Below, in pieces: positions 15,207-23,340 of a DNA stretch of 64,000 nucleotides. The stretch is from Phytomonospora sp040655735 (GTDB lineage Bacteria > Actinomycetota > Actinomycetes > Mycobacteriales > Micromonosporaceae). The notes below the pieces were generated by a model. That model searched no databases and had not been told where the DNA came from. It worked only from the letters and a program-made list of their open reading frames with translations. The DNA lies in assembly GCF_040655735.1 (NCBI RefSeq), contig NZ_JBFAKK010000007.1, forward strand, positions 62,001 to 126,000, read 5' to 3'. Position numbers and translations under genes: made by a program. Within the stretch, counting starts at the first letter, position 1, and each line of letters starts with the position of its first letter.

Positions 15207-15638
15207 ATGCGACTGAGACTTCGTGCGACGGCGCTCGCGGCGATGCTGCTGTGCGCCATGGCCGTGACACTGTCGACGGCCGGCCCGGCGGCCGCCGCGA
15301 CCCCGCAGTGCACCCAGGCCGCGGCGCACTACCCCAGCTCCGGCGCGGGCCCGCTGTACGTGCCCGCGGCGACGAACGGGAACCGCCTCTGCTGGATGCA
15401 GAGCGGCAACTACAGCTCCGCCGTTCGCGCACTGCAATTCGCCCTGCGCGACTGCTACGGGCAGAACATCGCCGTCGACAGCAGCTTCGGCCCGGCGACG
15501 GCGGGCGCCCTGCGCAACGTGCAGGGGTACGTCGGCGCGAAAGTCGACGGTAAGTACGGGCCGGAGACAGCGCGGGCGATGAAGATGTCGGCGACGTGGT
15601 CCACCGACCCGGCCAACTGCGCGTGGCAGAGCTTCTGA
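15207..15638 (+). CDS. secreted peptidoglycan-binding domain protein
   Basis: 143 residues. A signal peptide spans about 1-31 (MRLRLRATALAAMLLCAMAV, ending near AAAA-TPQC). The mature part is a single PG_binding_1 domain: SSAVRALQFALRDCYGQNIA, VDSSFGPATAGALRNVQGYV and VDGKYGPETARAMKM show the paired V/IDG-x-FGPxT turns of that three-helix fold. Four cysteines (TPQC, RLCW, RDCY, NCAW) may form two disulfides. There is no catalytic domain, so it would bind the cell wall without cutting it. GGAAGAAGAGG supports the ATG at 15207. Confidence 0.82.
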   Translation: MRLRLRATALAAMLLCAMAVTLSTAGPAAAATPQCTQAAAHYPSSGAGPLYVPAATNGNRLCWMQSGNYSSAVRALQFALRDCYGQNIAVDSSFGPATAGALRNVQGYVGAKVDGKYGPETARAMKMSATWSTDPANCAWQSF

Positions 15639-15719
15639 CCGAGCGGGAAGGAGTCCGGAGCGGCGGCGAGCGTCGCTCCGGGCGAAGCCAGTGGGCTCGG
15701 CAGGCGGTTCCCGATCGGT

Positions 15720-16378
15720 ATGGTGAAGGTTCACGTGAACGATTCCTCGACACGGCCGAACGGTGATCGTCGAGGAGCTTTCGTGGCGTCGGCAAGTCCA
15801 CGGTCGTCCTTCGCGCTCTGGAGCAGCTGCCGGACGGGCCGACGGCCGGCGACATCGTCGTTCCCATCGTGCTCAACGTCGCGAGGTCGACCGATATCGA
15901 CCGTCTCCTGTTCGCGGTCACCCGCAGGATCGAAGGCGCCGTTCGTCAAGGCGACGCTGTCGGCGAAGAGGACCAGTTCCTTCGCCACCGAGGCGCAGTT
16001 CCTCGCGTATTCCGAGACCGACGTCGAACACGACATCATGCGGATCGTGTCGCTTCTGCACCGCAACGGGTCGGCGGGACTCGCGCCGAAATCCCGGTTC
16101 CGGCGGCTCTGGCCCTGGCACAAACCGGCACGTGCGCGGCTGCGCCTCGTGGTCGTTCTCGACGAGGCCGACAAACTCACCGACGCCGACTCCGGGCTGG
16201 AGGTGATCGAGCGCATTCTCAGCGGGATCAAGAACGTGCTGACCATGCCCGGCGTGCACTTCCTGGTCGTGGCCGGACCAGACCTCCATGATCGTGCGGT
16301 GGCCGACGCGGCACGCGGCAATAGCATTTACGAGAGCATCTTCGGCTGGCGGTTGTACGTCCGTGTGTCTGGGACGCC
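15720..16378 (+). pseudogene. P-loop ATPase N-terminus of a kinase gene, broken by frameshifts
   Basis: Segments of one protein appear in different frames. Near 15763 one frame reads RTVIVEE. Frame 2 then continues RGVGKSTVVLRALEQL (Walker A), IVLNVARSTDIDRLLFAVTR. From about 15960 the sense moves to frame 0: ATEAQFLAYSETDVEHDIMR, LRLVVVLDEADKLTDADSGL (Walker B), PGVHFLVVAGPDLHD. It returns to frame 2 near 16360, where adding one C would join FGWRLYV to PCVWDAVDRLLEAV. At least three indels are therefore needed to rebuild a STAND/AAA-like ATPase joined to the kinase that follows. This is either true decay or sequencing error. No complete start can be assigned. Confidence 0.6.
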
Positions 16379-17890
16379 GTGGACCGCCTGCTGGAAGCCG
16401 TGGTGGCCGATGAGGTCGGGGACTCCGCCGAGCTGAGGCAGTTCCGCGACTACCTGCAGTTCAAGGCCCGCGGCATACCTCGGCGGCTACTGCAGGAGTT
16501 CAACTCCTTCGTCTCCTGGGAGGAGAACCGCCCCGTCGCCCGCGTAGCCGACCACGACCTGGAACGGGTGGCCTTCTACGCCGACCTGGAGTCCATCGTC
16601 GGTGAGCACCTCGAACACGAGCAGTCTCGGCGCAGCCGCATGCTCACCGTGGAGATCGATCACGACCGGCGCAGGCTGGCCGCCTACCACCTCATGGACT
16701 GGGTGCTGCGCAGCGAGGGCGAGCCGTTCGCATCGAGCGATCTGGTTCACGACGGCGTCGACGTCGAGCTCGATCCGCTTCTGCGGACATCGCAACGCGG
16801 CATCTCGCGGTTGCTCGCACACCTCGAACAGCATCGCGTCATCGAGTACGTGCGGCGCCCCGACGCGACGGTGACCATCATCGAAGGGCAGCGGCGCCCT
16901 CTCGGTCCGATCTACAAGCTCTCCGCCGACGTCCGTCGCGTACTCTTCGGGCTCGCCGCGAGCAACGAGGGCGAACGCGCCGCTCTTCTGGCCTCGGCGC
17001 CTTCGGGGACGATCACCACCGACACCGGAATCGTGGCGGGTGCACTGCCGCCGTCGCGGGTCCTCGCCGACCGTTACGAACTTCACGACGTCATCGGCCA
17101 GGGCGGTATGGGCACGGTCTACCGGGCCTATGACCGGCAGCTCGAACGGCCGGTGGCGGTGAAGACCCTGCGGTACTTCGATCGTGGGAACAGCGTCGCA
17201 CTCGCCAGACTCCGTCGTGAGGCGCAGATCGCGCTGAAGCTCGACCATCCGCAGATCGTGCGTACTTACGACGCGATCGAACCCGTCGACGACGAGCATG
17301 GAGCCGGCGCGGCGATCATCATGGAGCTGATGGACGGACCGGACCTCACCGAGGTCGTGCGGACGCAGGGTCCCCTTCCCGAGGCCGCGGTCCGCCGAGT
17401 CGGACGACAGCTGGCTTCCACGCTGTCCTATCTGCAGCGCGAAAAGGTGATCCGCATCGACCTCAAGCCGTCGAACATCGTCATCGATCCTCGGCGTGGT
17501 CCGGTGATCTTCGACTTCGGCATCGCACGGCAGGAGGAGGGTGATTCGCTCACGAGCACCGGCGACGTGATCGGCACCCCCACTTACATGGCGCCGGAGG
17601 TGATCCTCGGGCTGGCTCCGGATCATCGCACCGACATCCACGCGCTCGGCCTTGTGCTCTACTTCTGTGCCGCCGGCCGCGCCCCTTGGGACGCGCAGAA
17701 CGCGACCGCCACGCTGTACAGACTCGTCAACGAGGACATCGACGTCTCGGAACTGCCCGTGTCAACCGAGCTGCGCCAGATCATCGCCAAGGCCGCGAGC
17801 CGCGAGCCCGACGAGCGTTTCCAGAACGCCGAGGACATGGAGGCCGCGCTCGCGGTGGCCGACCCGAGCGCATCACCCGACACCTCCTAG
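16379..17890 (+). CDS. serine/threonine protein kinase (C-terminal part of a broken ATPase-kinase gene)
   Basis: 503 open codons. Residues 1-225 continue the ATPase part (DRLLEAVVADEVGD; a winged-helix-like RGISRLLAHLEQHRVIEYVR). The kinase begins at ~228 (RYELHDVIGQGGMGTVYRAY): a glycine loop, VAVKTL lysine, REAQIALKLDHPQI for helix C, VIFDFGIA for DFG, and GTPTYMAPEV. The catalytic loop reads VIRIDLKPSNIVID, so HRD is replaced by RID. The Asp, Lys and Asn remain, so activity is possible but unregulated by an RD switch. There is no transmembrane segment or PASTA domain, unlike PknB. The GTG at 16379 is an internal codon of the original gene. It overlaps the convergent DUF2470 gene by four bases. 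Confidence 0.75.
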   Translation: MDRLLEAVVADEVGDSAELRQFRDYLQFKARGIPRRLLQEFNSFVSWEENRPVARVADHDLERVAFYADLESIVGEHLEHEQSRRSRMLTVEIDHDRRRLAAYHLMDWVLRSEGEPFASSDLVHDGVDVELDPLLRTSQRGISRLLAHLEQHRVIEYVRRPDATVTIIEGQRRPLGPIYKLSADVRRVLFGLAASNEGERAALLASAPSGTITTDTGIVAGALPPSRVLADRYELHDVIGQGGMGTVYRAYDRQLERPVAVKTLRYFDRGNSVALARLRREAQIALKLDHPQIVRTYDAIEPVDDEHGAGAAIIMELMDGPDLTEVVRTQGPLPEAAVRRVGRQLASTLSYLQREKVIRIDLKPSNIVIDPRRGPVIFDFGIARQEEGDSLTSTGDVIGTPTYMAPEVILGLAPDHRTDIHALGLVLYFCAAGRAPWDAQNATATLYRLVNEDIDVSELPVSTELRQIIAKAASREPDERFQNAEDMEAALAVADPSASPDTS

Positions 17891-18195
17891 TGCCTCGCCC
17901 CCTCGTCCACCAGCCCCAGCTTCGCCCGCGACGAGTGGTACAGCCGCACGATCTCCGGCCGCACCTCGGGCCGCCCGCTGAGCTCGCGCTCCCAGGGGAT
18001 CCGGATGCCGACCTCCGCGCCGTCGACGGTCACCGTGTAGTCGCCGCCGAGGCCGTCGAAGGTGTCCATCCGCGCGGCCGTCGCGGTCGGCTGCCCGCCC
18101 TCACCCCGGCAGATCACCAGGGTGTCGGCGGCGTGGTCGTGGTTCATGTGCCTGGTGATCGCGGCGATCACGTCGGGACCGAAGGGGTTGCTCAC
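17887..18195 (-). CDS. DUF2470 domain protein (HugZ C-terminal-like)
   Basis: 102 residues: FGPDVIAAITRHMNHDHAAD, MDTFDGLGGDYTV and VGIRIPWERELSGRPEVRPE. DUF2470 forms the C-terminal part of HugZ-type heme oxygenases, where a histidine in this region helps hold heme; here the MNHDH motif is intact. As a free-standing domain it may carry or hand over heme or its products. It is the last gene of the heme operon and overlaps the heme oxygenase gene by four bases (ATGA), so translation is coupled. Confidence 0.85.
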   Translation of the reverse strand: MSNPFGPDVIAAITRHMNHDHAADTLVICRGEGGQPTATAARMDTFDGLGGDYTVTVDGAEVGIRIPWERELSGRPEVRPEIVRLYHSSRAKLGLVDEGARH

Positions 18196-18878
18196 ACCGA
18201 CCTCCGCATGTTCGCGGCCAGCTCACCGAGCACGGCGCCGTTGAAGTCGTAGGCGGCCAGCACCTCGTCGATGAAGCGCTGCCGCTCCTCCTCGCCGATC
18301 GGCAGCTCGTCGAGCAGCGTCCGGTAGGCGGCCTTCCACTCGCCCAGATCGCCGAGCCCGTCGAAGTTGTAGAAGCGCACGCCGGGACCGTCGTCGAAGC
18401 CGTAGAGGTCGTTCGCGGCGGCACGGAAGGCCTGCCCGCCCGACATGTCACCGAGGTAGCGCGTGTACTGGTGGGCGACCAGCCCGGCCGGCCAGGACGC
18501 CGCGACCTCCCGCAGCCGGTCCACATAGGACTGCGTGGTGGGCAGCGGGGTGATCGACGAGCGCCAGTCCGGGCCGATCAGCAGCGCCAGGTCCTCGGCG
18601 AAGGCGGACAGCCGGGACAGCCCCGGGAAGAAGAACCGTCCCGTGACCGGATCGCCGGCCAGCGCCTCGATGCCCGAATCCAGTGCGTCGTAGACGAAGT
18701 ACTGCTGGGCGTGCCAGGCGGTGTAGTCGCCGAGGTGCAACTCGCCCTCGAAGAGCGCGCCGAGCACCCCGGGCTCAGTGGGTTCGGCGGGGGGATCGTC
18801 GGCGACGCCCTGGTGTTTGGCCCAGGACGCCTTGCGCACTCTCGCGGAGAAGTTCTCGGGTGGTGCCTGGATCGTCAT
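18192..18878 (-). CDS. hmuO: biliverdin-producing heme oxygenase
   Basis: 228 residues, all-helical heme oxygenase. H22 in KASWAKHQG is the expected proximal ligand, and YLGDMSGGQAFR is the distal-helix motif whose glycines line the heme pocket. HQYTRYLGD and VRFYNFDGL are further conserved segments. The enzyme opens heme to biliverdin, CO and Fe2+ with reductase electrons. The start was placed at the ATG 18878, which overlaps the stop of the ABC ATPase gene by four bases; the longer frame upstream is a shadow. Its place after hmuTUV links uptake to iron release. Confidence 0.93.
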   Translation of the reverse strand: MTIQAPPENFSARVRKASWAKHQGVADDPPAEPTEPGVLGALFEGELHLGDYTAWHAQQYFVYDALDSGIEALAGDPVTGRFFFPGLSRLSAFAEDLALLIGPDWRSSITPLPTTQSYVDRLREVAASWPAGLVAHQYTRYLGDMSGGQAFRAAANDLYGFDDGPGVRFYNFDGLGDLGEWKAAYRTLLDELPIGEEERQRFIDEVLAAYDFNGAVLGELAANMRRSV

Positions 18879-19747
18879 GGGCTGGTCCTGACTCGTTGAG
18901 GGGATGGACGGGCGGACAGGTCCCGGCGGGGGACGACGAGCAGTTCGTCGCGGCCGGGATAGGGCAGCACGTCGACCGGCTGCCGGTAGACCTCCGACAG
19001 CAGGCCGGCGTCGAGGACCTCGCGCGGCGGACCGCACGCCGCCAGACGCCCGTCGTGCATGAGGGCGACGCGATCACAGTAGGCCGCCGCGAGGCCGAGG
19101 TCGTGCAGAACGACGATGACGGCGTCGCCGGCGCCGGCCCGCGCGCGGCACACGCGCATCACCAGTTCCTGGTGGCGCAGGTCGAGCGCGGCGGTCGGCT
19201 CGTCGAGCATCAGCAGCGGCGTGCGCTGCGCGAGCACCCGGGCGAGCGCGACGCGGGCGCGTTCGCCGCCGGACAGCTCGCCGAAGGGCCGCCGGCCGAA
19301 GTCGTCGACCTCGCACAGCTCCATCGCCTCGGCCACGGCGATCTCGTCGAGTTCGGCGGCGGCCGTCGCCGACCAGGGCGCGCGGCCCATGGCGACGACT
19401 TCGGCGACCGTGAAGGGAAAGGAGAGCACGGGGTGCTGGGGGAGGACGGCCCGGTGGAGGGCCAGTTCGGCGACGCTCCAGTCGGCGATGTCGCGGCCGC
19501 CGACGCGGATCCGGCCGGAGGCGTCCACATCGGACGCGATCGCGGCGAGCAGCGTCGACTTCCCGGCGCCGTTGGGTCCGACCAGGGCAAGGACCTCACC
19601 GGCGTAGGCCGTCAGGTCCACGTCGTGGAGGACCGGGCGGCCGCCCAGCGACACCGAGATCCCGCTCGCCTCAAGGTATGCGGTGCCCGGCGCGGGCCGC
19701 TCGGGGATCGTGCGCGCTCGCCGCCGGAGGGCCTGCCGCAGCTTCAC
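18875..19747 (-). CDS. hmuV: heme ABC transporter ATP-binding protein
   Basis: 290 residues. Walker A is GPNGAGKST near residue 55, Q-loop PQHPVLSFPF, signature LSGGERARVALARVL, Walker B PLLMLDEPTAALDL and H-loop VLHDLGLAA. This is the FecE/HmuV subgroup of iron-chelate importers. GTG at 19747 overlaps the permease stop (GTGA), and its own stop overlaps hmuO. The open frame continuing to 20596 is a shadow of the permease. A basic N-terminal extension (RQALRRRARTIPERP) is present. Confidence 0.93.
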   Translation of the reverse strand: MKLRQALRRRARTIPERPAPGTAYLEASGISVSLGGRPVLHDVDLTAYAGEVLALVGPNGAGKSTLLAAIASDVDASGRIRVGGRDIADWSVAELALHRAVLPQHPVLSFPFTVAEVVAMGRAPWSATAAAELDEIAVAEAMELCEVDDFGRRPFGELSGGERARVALARVLAQRTPLLMLDEPTAALDLRHQELVMRVCRARAGAGDAVIVVLHDLGLAAAYCDRVALMHDGRLAACGPPREVLDAGLLSEVYRQPVDVLPYPGRDELLVVPRRDLSARPSPQRVRTSP

Positions 19748-20832
19748 GCCCAGCCTCCCTGCCTGCGTCGGGTGGCGCGCAGCAGCCAGAAGAAGAACGG
19801 GCTGCCCAGCAGCGCGGTGAGCACGCCGAGGGGGAGTTCGGCCGGCGCGGCGGCGGTGCGCGCGATCAGGTCCGCGGCGACCAGGACCAGCGCGCCGCCG
19901 AGCGCGCTTCCCGGGATGAGGAAACGATGTCCGGGCCCGGCGGCCATGCGCAGCAGGTGCGGCACGACCAGGCCGACGAAGCCGATGACCCCGGCGACGG
20001 CGACGGCCGCGGCCGTCAGCAGCGCCACCACCAGGATCAGCACGATCCGCAGCCGCTCGACGTTGACGCCGAGGTGCTTGGCCGGGCGCTCGCCGAGGGC
20101 GAGCAGGTCGAGCCGGCGGGCGTAGCGGGGCGCGACGATCAGGCCGATCGCCGCGCACGGCAGGACGGCGAGGACTTTCGGCCAGGTCGCCTGCGCGAGC
20201 GATCCCAGTTGCCAGAAGGTGATGCCGGTGAGGGCGCCGTTGTCGGCGCTGTACATGAGCAGGCCGATCGCGGCTCCGGCGAAGGCGTTGACGGCGATGC
20301 CGGTGAGGATGAGGGTGACGACCTCGACGCGTCCGCCGCCGCGGGAGAGGAGGTAGACCGCGCCGACGGTGATGAGCCCGGAGACGAAGCCGCAGAAGGC
20401 GATCGTCCAGTTGCCGAAGAAGGTCAGGCCGAGCGAGATCGCGCCGACGGCGCCGACGGCCGCGCCGGAGGAGACGCCGATGACGCCGGGGTCGGCAAGG
20501 GGATTGCCGAAAACGCCCTGCATCAGGGCGCCGGCGCAGCCGAGGGAGGCGCCGACGAGGACGGCGAGGACCACGCGCGGGAAGCGGATGTCCCACAGGA
20601 CGCTCTCGGCGACGCGGTCGAGTTCGCGGCCGCCGACGCCGACGCGGTGCAGGACCGAGGCGAAGAGGTCGGGCAGCGCGACCTCATAGGCGCCGACCAC
20701 CGCCGAGAGGGCGGCGACGGCGATGAGCGCGGCGGCCATGCCGGCGGTGAGGGCGAAGGCCCGTCCCGCGCGGGTGCGCGCCGGTCTCGCCGGCTCCTTT
20801 GTGGACGGCGTCGGCCGGGTCAGCACGGCCAT
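19744..20832 (-). CDS. hmuU: heme ABC transporter permease (FecCD family)
   Basis: 362 residues, about ten membrane helices. Family landmarks are LWDIRFPRVVLAVLVGASLG, GALMQGVFGNPLADPGVIGV, the ABC-coupling GERPAKHLGVNVERLRI region and GFVGLVVPHLLRMAAGPGHR. It would form the homodimeric channel fed by HmuT. The ATG at 20832 shares one base with the hmuT stop (TGATG). An N-terminal cytoplasmic segment of about 25 residues precedes helix 1. Confidence 0.93.
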   Translation of the reverse strand: MAVLTRPTPSTKEPARPARTRAGRAFALTAGMAAALIAVAALSAVVGAYEVALPDLFASVLHRVGVGGRELDRVAESVLWDIRFPRVVLAVLVGASLGCAGALMQGVFGNPLADPGVIGVSSGAAVGAVGAISLGLTFFGNWTIAFCGFVSGLITVGAVYLLSRGGGRVEVVTLILTGIAVNAFAGAAIGLLMYSADNGALTGITFWQLGSLAQATWPKVLAVLPCAAIGLIVAPRYARRLDLLALGERPAKHLGVNVERLRIVLILVVALLTAAAVAVAGVIGFVGLVVPHLLRMAAGPGHRFLIPGSALGGALVLVAADLIARTAAAPAELPLGVLTALLGSPFFFWLLRATRRRQGGWA

Positions 20833-21818
20833 CAGGCGCCCGCGTGGATCTGGGCGACGAGCGAGGCGAGCACCTGGTCGGTGCGAGGGCCGTAGTTGAG
20901 CAGGACGCCGTCGTCGATGACCGCGACGCGGCGGTCGAGTCCGGCCGGGGTCTGCGCGACGCCGGGCAGGGCGAGCAGGCCGTCGACGCCGTCGACGGAC
21001 TCCAGTCCCTTGGTCATGACCAGGATGACGTCGGGAGCGGCGGCGGCCATGGCCTCGGAGGTGATCGGCACGAAGTCGCCGTCGAGGCCGGCCTCCTTGC
21101 CCGCGTCGATCGCGCCGGCGGCCTCGATGAGTCCGGCGGCGCCGGAGTTCGCCGCGCCGATCAGGTAGACCGAGGCGGAGCCTCGCACGTAGAGGAAGGC
21201 GACGCGGGGCTTGTCGGTGGAGGCGGGAATGGTGGTGCGGACGACTTCCAGGCGTTCGGCGGTGCGGGCGCGCAGGCGGTCGCCGGCCTCGGTGACGCCG
21301 AGCGCGGCGGCCACGTCGGCGATCCGCTTGTCCACACTGGACAGATCTGAGGCGCCCTCGAAGACGATGATCGGGATCCCGGCGTTCCTGATCTGGGCGA
21401 CGGCCTCGACCGGCCCGGTCGACTTCTCGGCGAGCACCACGCCGGGCCGCAGGGAGAGCACGCCCTCGGCCGACACGTCGTGCCCGCGCGTGACGACGGG
21501 CAGGTCGGCGGCCTGCTCGAAGGTGGCGGTGATGTCGCGGGCGACGACCCGGTCGCCGAGCCCCAGGGTGAACACGATCTCCGACAGTGAGCCGCTCAGC
21601 GGCACGATCGCGTCGACACTGGTCAGCGTGACGCTCGCGCCGTCGGCGGACGCGACGGTGACCGGCAGCCTCGGCTCGGGGATCCCGTCGAGGGGTTCGA
21701 CCCGGTCGGCGGGCGCGGAGATCTCGGGGGCGGGCCCGGCGGCGTCCGACGCGCCGCCGCACCCGGTGAGGGCGAGGGCGAGGACCGCGAGGAGTCCGGG
21801 GATCGCGCGTTGTCGCAT
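20832..21818 (-). CDS. hmuT: heme-binding lipoprotein of ABC transporter
   Basis: 328 residues from ATG 21818; a GTG at 21845 would add nine residues before the signal peptide. The lipobox is L17-T-G-C20, so the mature protein would be lipid-anchored at Cys20 on the outer membrane face. The rest is a class III periplasmic-binding fold: SLSEIVFTLGLGDRVVARDI, VVTRGHDVSAEGVLSLRPGV, a long linker helix, PRVAFLYVRG and LLNYGPRTDQVLASLVAQIH. Overlap with hmuU and an iron box 50 bases upstream make it the first gene of the iron-repressed operon hmuTUVO-DUF2470. Confidence 0.92.
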   Translation of the reverse strand: MRQRAIPGLLAVLALALTGCGGASDAAGPAPEISAPADRVEPLDGIPEPRLPVTVASADGASVTLTSVDAIVPLSGSLSEIVFTLGLGDRVVARDITATFEQAADLPVVTRGHDVSAEGVLSLRPGVVLAEKSTGPVEAVAQIRNAGIPIIVFEGASDLSSVDKRIADVAAALGVTEAGDRLRARTAERLEVVRTTIPASTDKPRVAFLYVRGSASVYLIGAANSGAAGLIEAAGAIDAGKEAGLDGDFVPITSEAMAAAAPDVILVMTKGLESVDGVDGLLALPGVAQTPAGLDRRVAVIDDGVLLNYGPRTDQVLASLVAQIHAGA

Positions 21819-21866
21819 GGGGCGGGCCTTGTCTGTCGGGGGCACTGGCGTCGAAGCCAGATCAAC

Positions 21867-21885
21867 TTAGGTGAGGCTAGCCTAA
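21867..21885. promoter_or_regulatory. DtxR/IdeR-type iron box (hmuT side)
   Basis: TTAGGTGAGGCTAGCCTAA differs at two positions from the 19-bp consensus TTAGGTTAGGCTAACCTAA bound by DtxR/IdeR with Fe2+. It lies 49 bases before the hmuT ATG, where binding would block transcription when iron is plentiful. Confidence 0.85.
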
Positions 21886-21921
21886 TCAATGCGACGGGGG
21901 TAGGGTGAGCGCCAGATTTCC

Positions 21922-21940
21922 ATAGGTTAGCCTTCCCTAA
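21922..21940. promoter_or_regulatory. DtxR/IdeR-type iron box (HtaA side)
   Basis: ATAGGTTAGCCTTCCCTAA matches the same 19-bp consensus at 15 positions. It lies 47 bases before the GTG of the first HtaA gene, so each divergent transcript has its own iron box. Confidence 0.75.
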
Positions 21941-21987
21941 CTTTCATCTCAAGCCCCTGGTCACACCGCCCGCAAGGAGGCCGCCGC

Positions 21988-23331
21988 GTGTCCGCCCGCG
22001 TGCTCCGAACGACGCTCGCCGCCCTGCTCACGGCGGCCTTGGTCGCCATTCCCGGCCAGGCCGACGCCGCCGACTCGAAGGTCTCCGGCGGCCGCCTGGA
22101 CTGGGGCCTCAAGACCTCCTTCCAGAACTACATCACCGGTCCGATCGCCAAGGGCGAGTACCGCCTGACCGGCGGCGCGGCCACCGCCGGTTCCAACCGG
22201 TTCCGCTTCCACTCCGCAACGGGCGCCTACGATCCCGGCTCCGGAGACTTCACCGCCGGCTACTCCGGTGGCGTGCGCTTCACCGGCCACAAGAAGGAGG
22301 GCGGCGACTACGAACTCGACCTGCTGATCGCCAACCCGAAGGTCGAGATCGCCGGTGGCGGCGGAACCCTCTACGTCGACGTCACCACGCCTGCGGGCAC
22401 CAGCCACGGGGTGGCCTTCGCCGACCTCGGTGTCGGCGGGCTCGACACCTCCGGCGGCACCACGCGCATGGAGCTGTCCGACATTCCCGCCACCCTGACC
22501 GCACAGGGCGCCAAGTCCTTCGCCGGCTACTACGAGGCCGGCACCGAGCTGGATCCCTTGAGCCTCACCGCCGACATGTCGGCCGACAAGCCGGACACCA
22601 AGCCGTCGACGAAGGCCGGCGACGGCGAGTTCAGCGGCGCCGCCGTCGACTGGGGCGTGCGCCGCACCTACCGCGAATACGTCGTCGGCGACATCGCCAA
22701 GGGCTCCTGGTCGCTGACCGAGGGTGCGCAGGACGGCGGGGCGCTCTTCCGTTTCGGTGAGGGCAAGGGCTTCTGGGACGCTCGGAAGAAGGCCCTCGAC
22801 GCCGCCTTCACCGGCGCGATCACCTTCACCGGCCAGGGTCTCGACCTGACCCTCACCGGCCTCGGCGTCACCGTCGCCAAGGACAAGGGCACGCTCACCG
22901 CCGACGTCACCTCCGCCGGCGCCACCACCGAAGATGTCCCCCTGGTGACCTTCGCCGCGAAACTGTCCGAAAAGGACGGTCTGGTCCGCCTCGACGAGAC
23001 CCCCACCGTCCTCACCGCGAAAGGCGCCGCCGTCTTCGGCGGCTTCTACCCCGCGGGCACCGACATGGACCCGCTGTGGCTGGCGGTCCCGGTGAAGTCG
23101 GGCGCCGAACTGCCGCCCCTGCCCGACCTCGGCGAGGACGTCGCCGCCACCCAGCCGCCCGCGTCGATCGCGCCGGCCGCCGCGTCGTCCGAAGTGGACG
23201 CCGACGGGTTCATGCCCGCCGCGTACTGGATCGTCGCCGCGGTCGCACTGGCCGCCGTCGCGGCGACGGTCCTCCTCGTCCGCCGCCGCAGGCCCGTGCC
23301 CGAGAGCACTGTCACCGAAGAGAAGGAGTAG
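21988..23331 (+). CDS. HtaA-domain heme-binding surface protein
   Basis: 447 residues. Signal peptide ~1-27 (ending QADA-AD). Two HtaA domains follow, ~35-200 and ~213-380. Each starts LDWGLKTSFQNYITGPIAKG or VDWGVRRTYREYVVGDIAKG, where the Tyr in the (S/T)(F/Y)..Y(I/V).G.IAKG motif is the expected heme contact, and each ends AxxFxGxYxAGTxxDPL. A membrane helix at 413-431 followed by RRRR anchors the C-terminus. HtaA proteins take heme from hemoglobin at the surface and pass it to HmuT. GTG start with AAGGAGG upstream; iron box in the promoter. Confidence 0.9.
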   Translation: MSARVLRTTLAALLTAALVAIPGQADAADSKVSGGRLDWGLKTSFQNYITGPIAKGEYRLTGGAATAGSNRFRFHSATGAYDPGSGDFTAGYSGGVRFTGHKKEGGDYELDLLIANPKVEIAGGGGTLYVDVTTPAGTSHGVAFADLGVGGLDTSGGTTRMELSDIPATLTAQGAKSFAGYYEAGTELDPLSLTADMSADKPDTKPSTKAGDGEFSGAAVDWGVRRTYREYVVGDIAKGSWSLTEGAQDGGALFRFGEGKGFWDARKKALDAAFTGAITFTGQGLDLTLTGLGVTVAKDKGTLTADVTSAGATTEDVPLVTFAAKLSEKDGLVRLDETPTVLTAKGAAVFGGFYPAGTDMDPLWLAVPVKSGAELPPLPDLGEDVAATQPPASIAPAAASSEVDADGFMPAAYWIVAAVALAAVAATVLLVRRRRPVPESTVTEEKE

Positions 23332-23340
23332 TCCCCCCTC

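Noticed and set aside
13548..15734. 728-codon minus-strand open frame
   Set aside because: It lies opposite the cytochrome P450 and the peptidoglycan-binding gene and has shadow-type composition rich in His, Arg and Gln.
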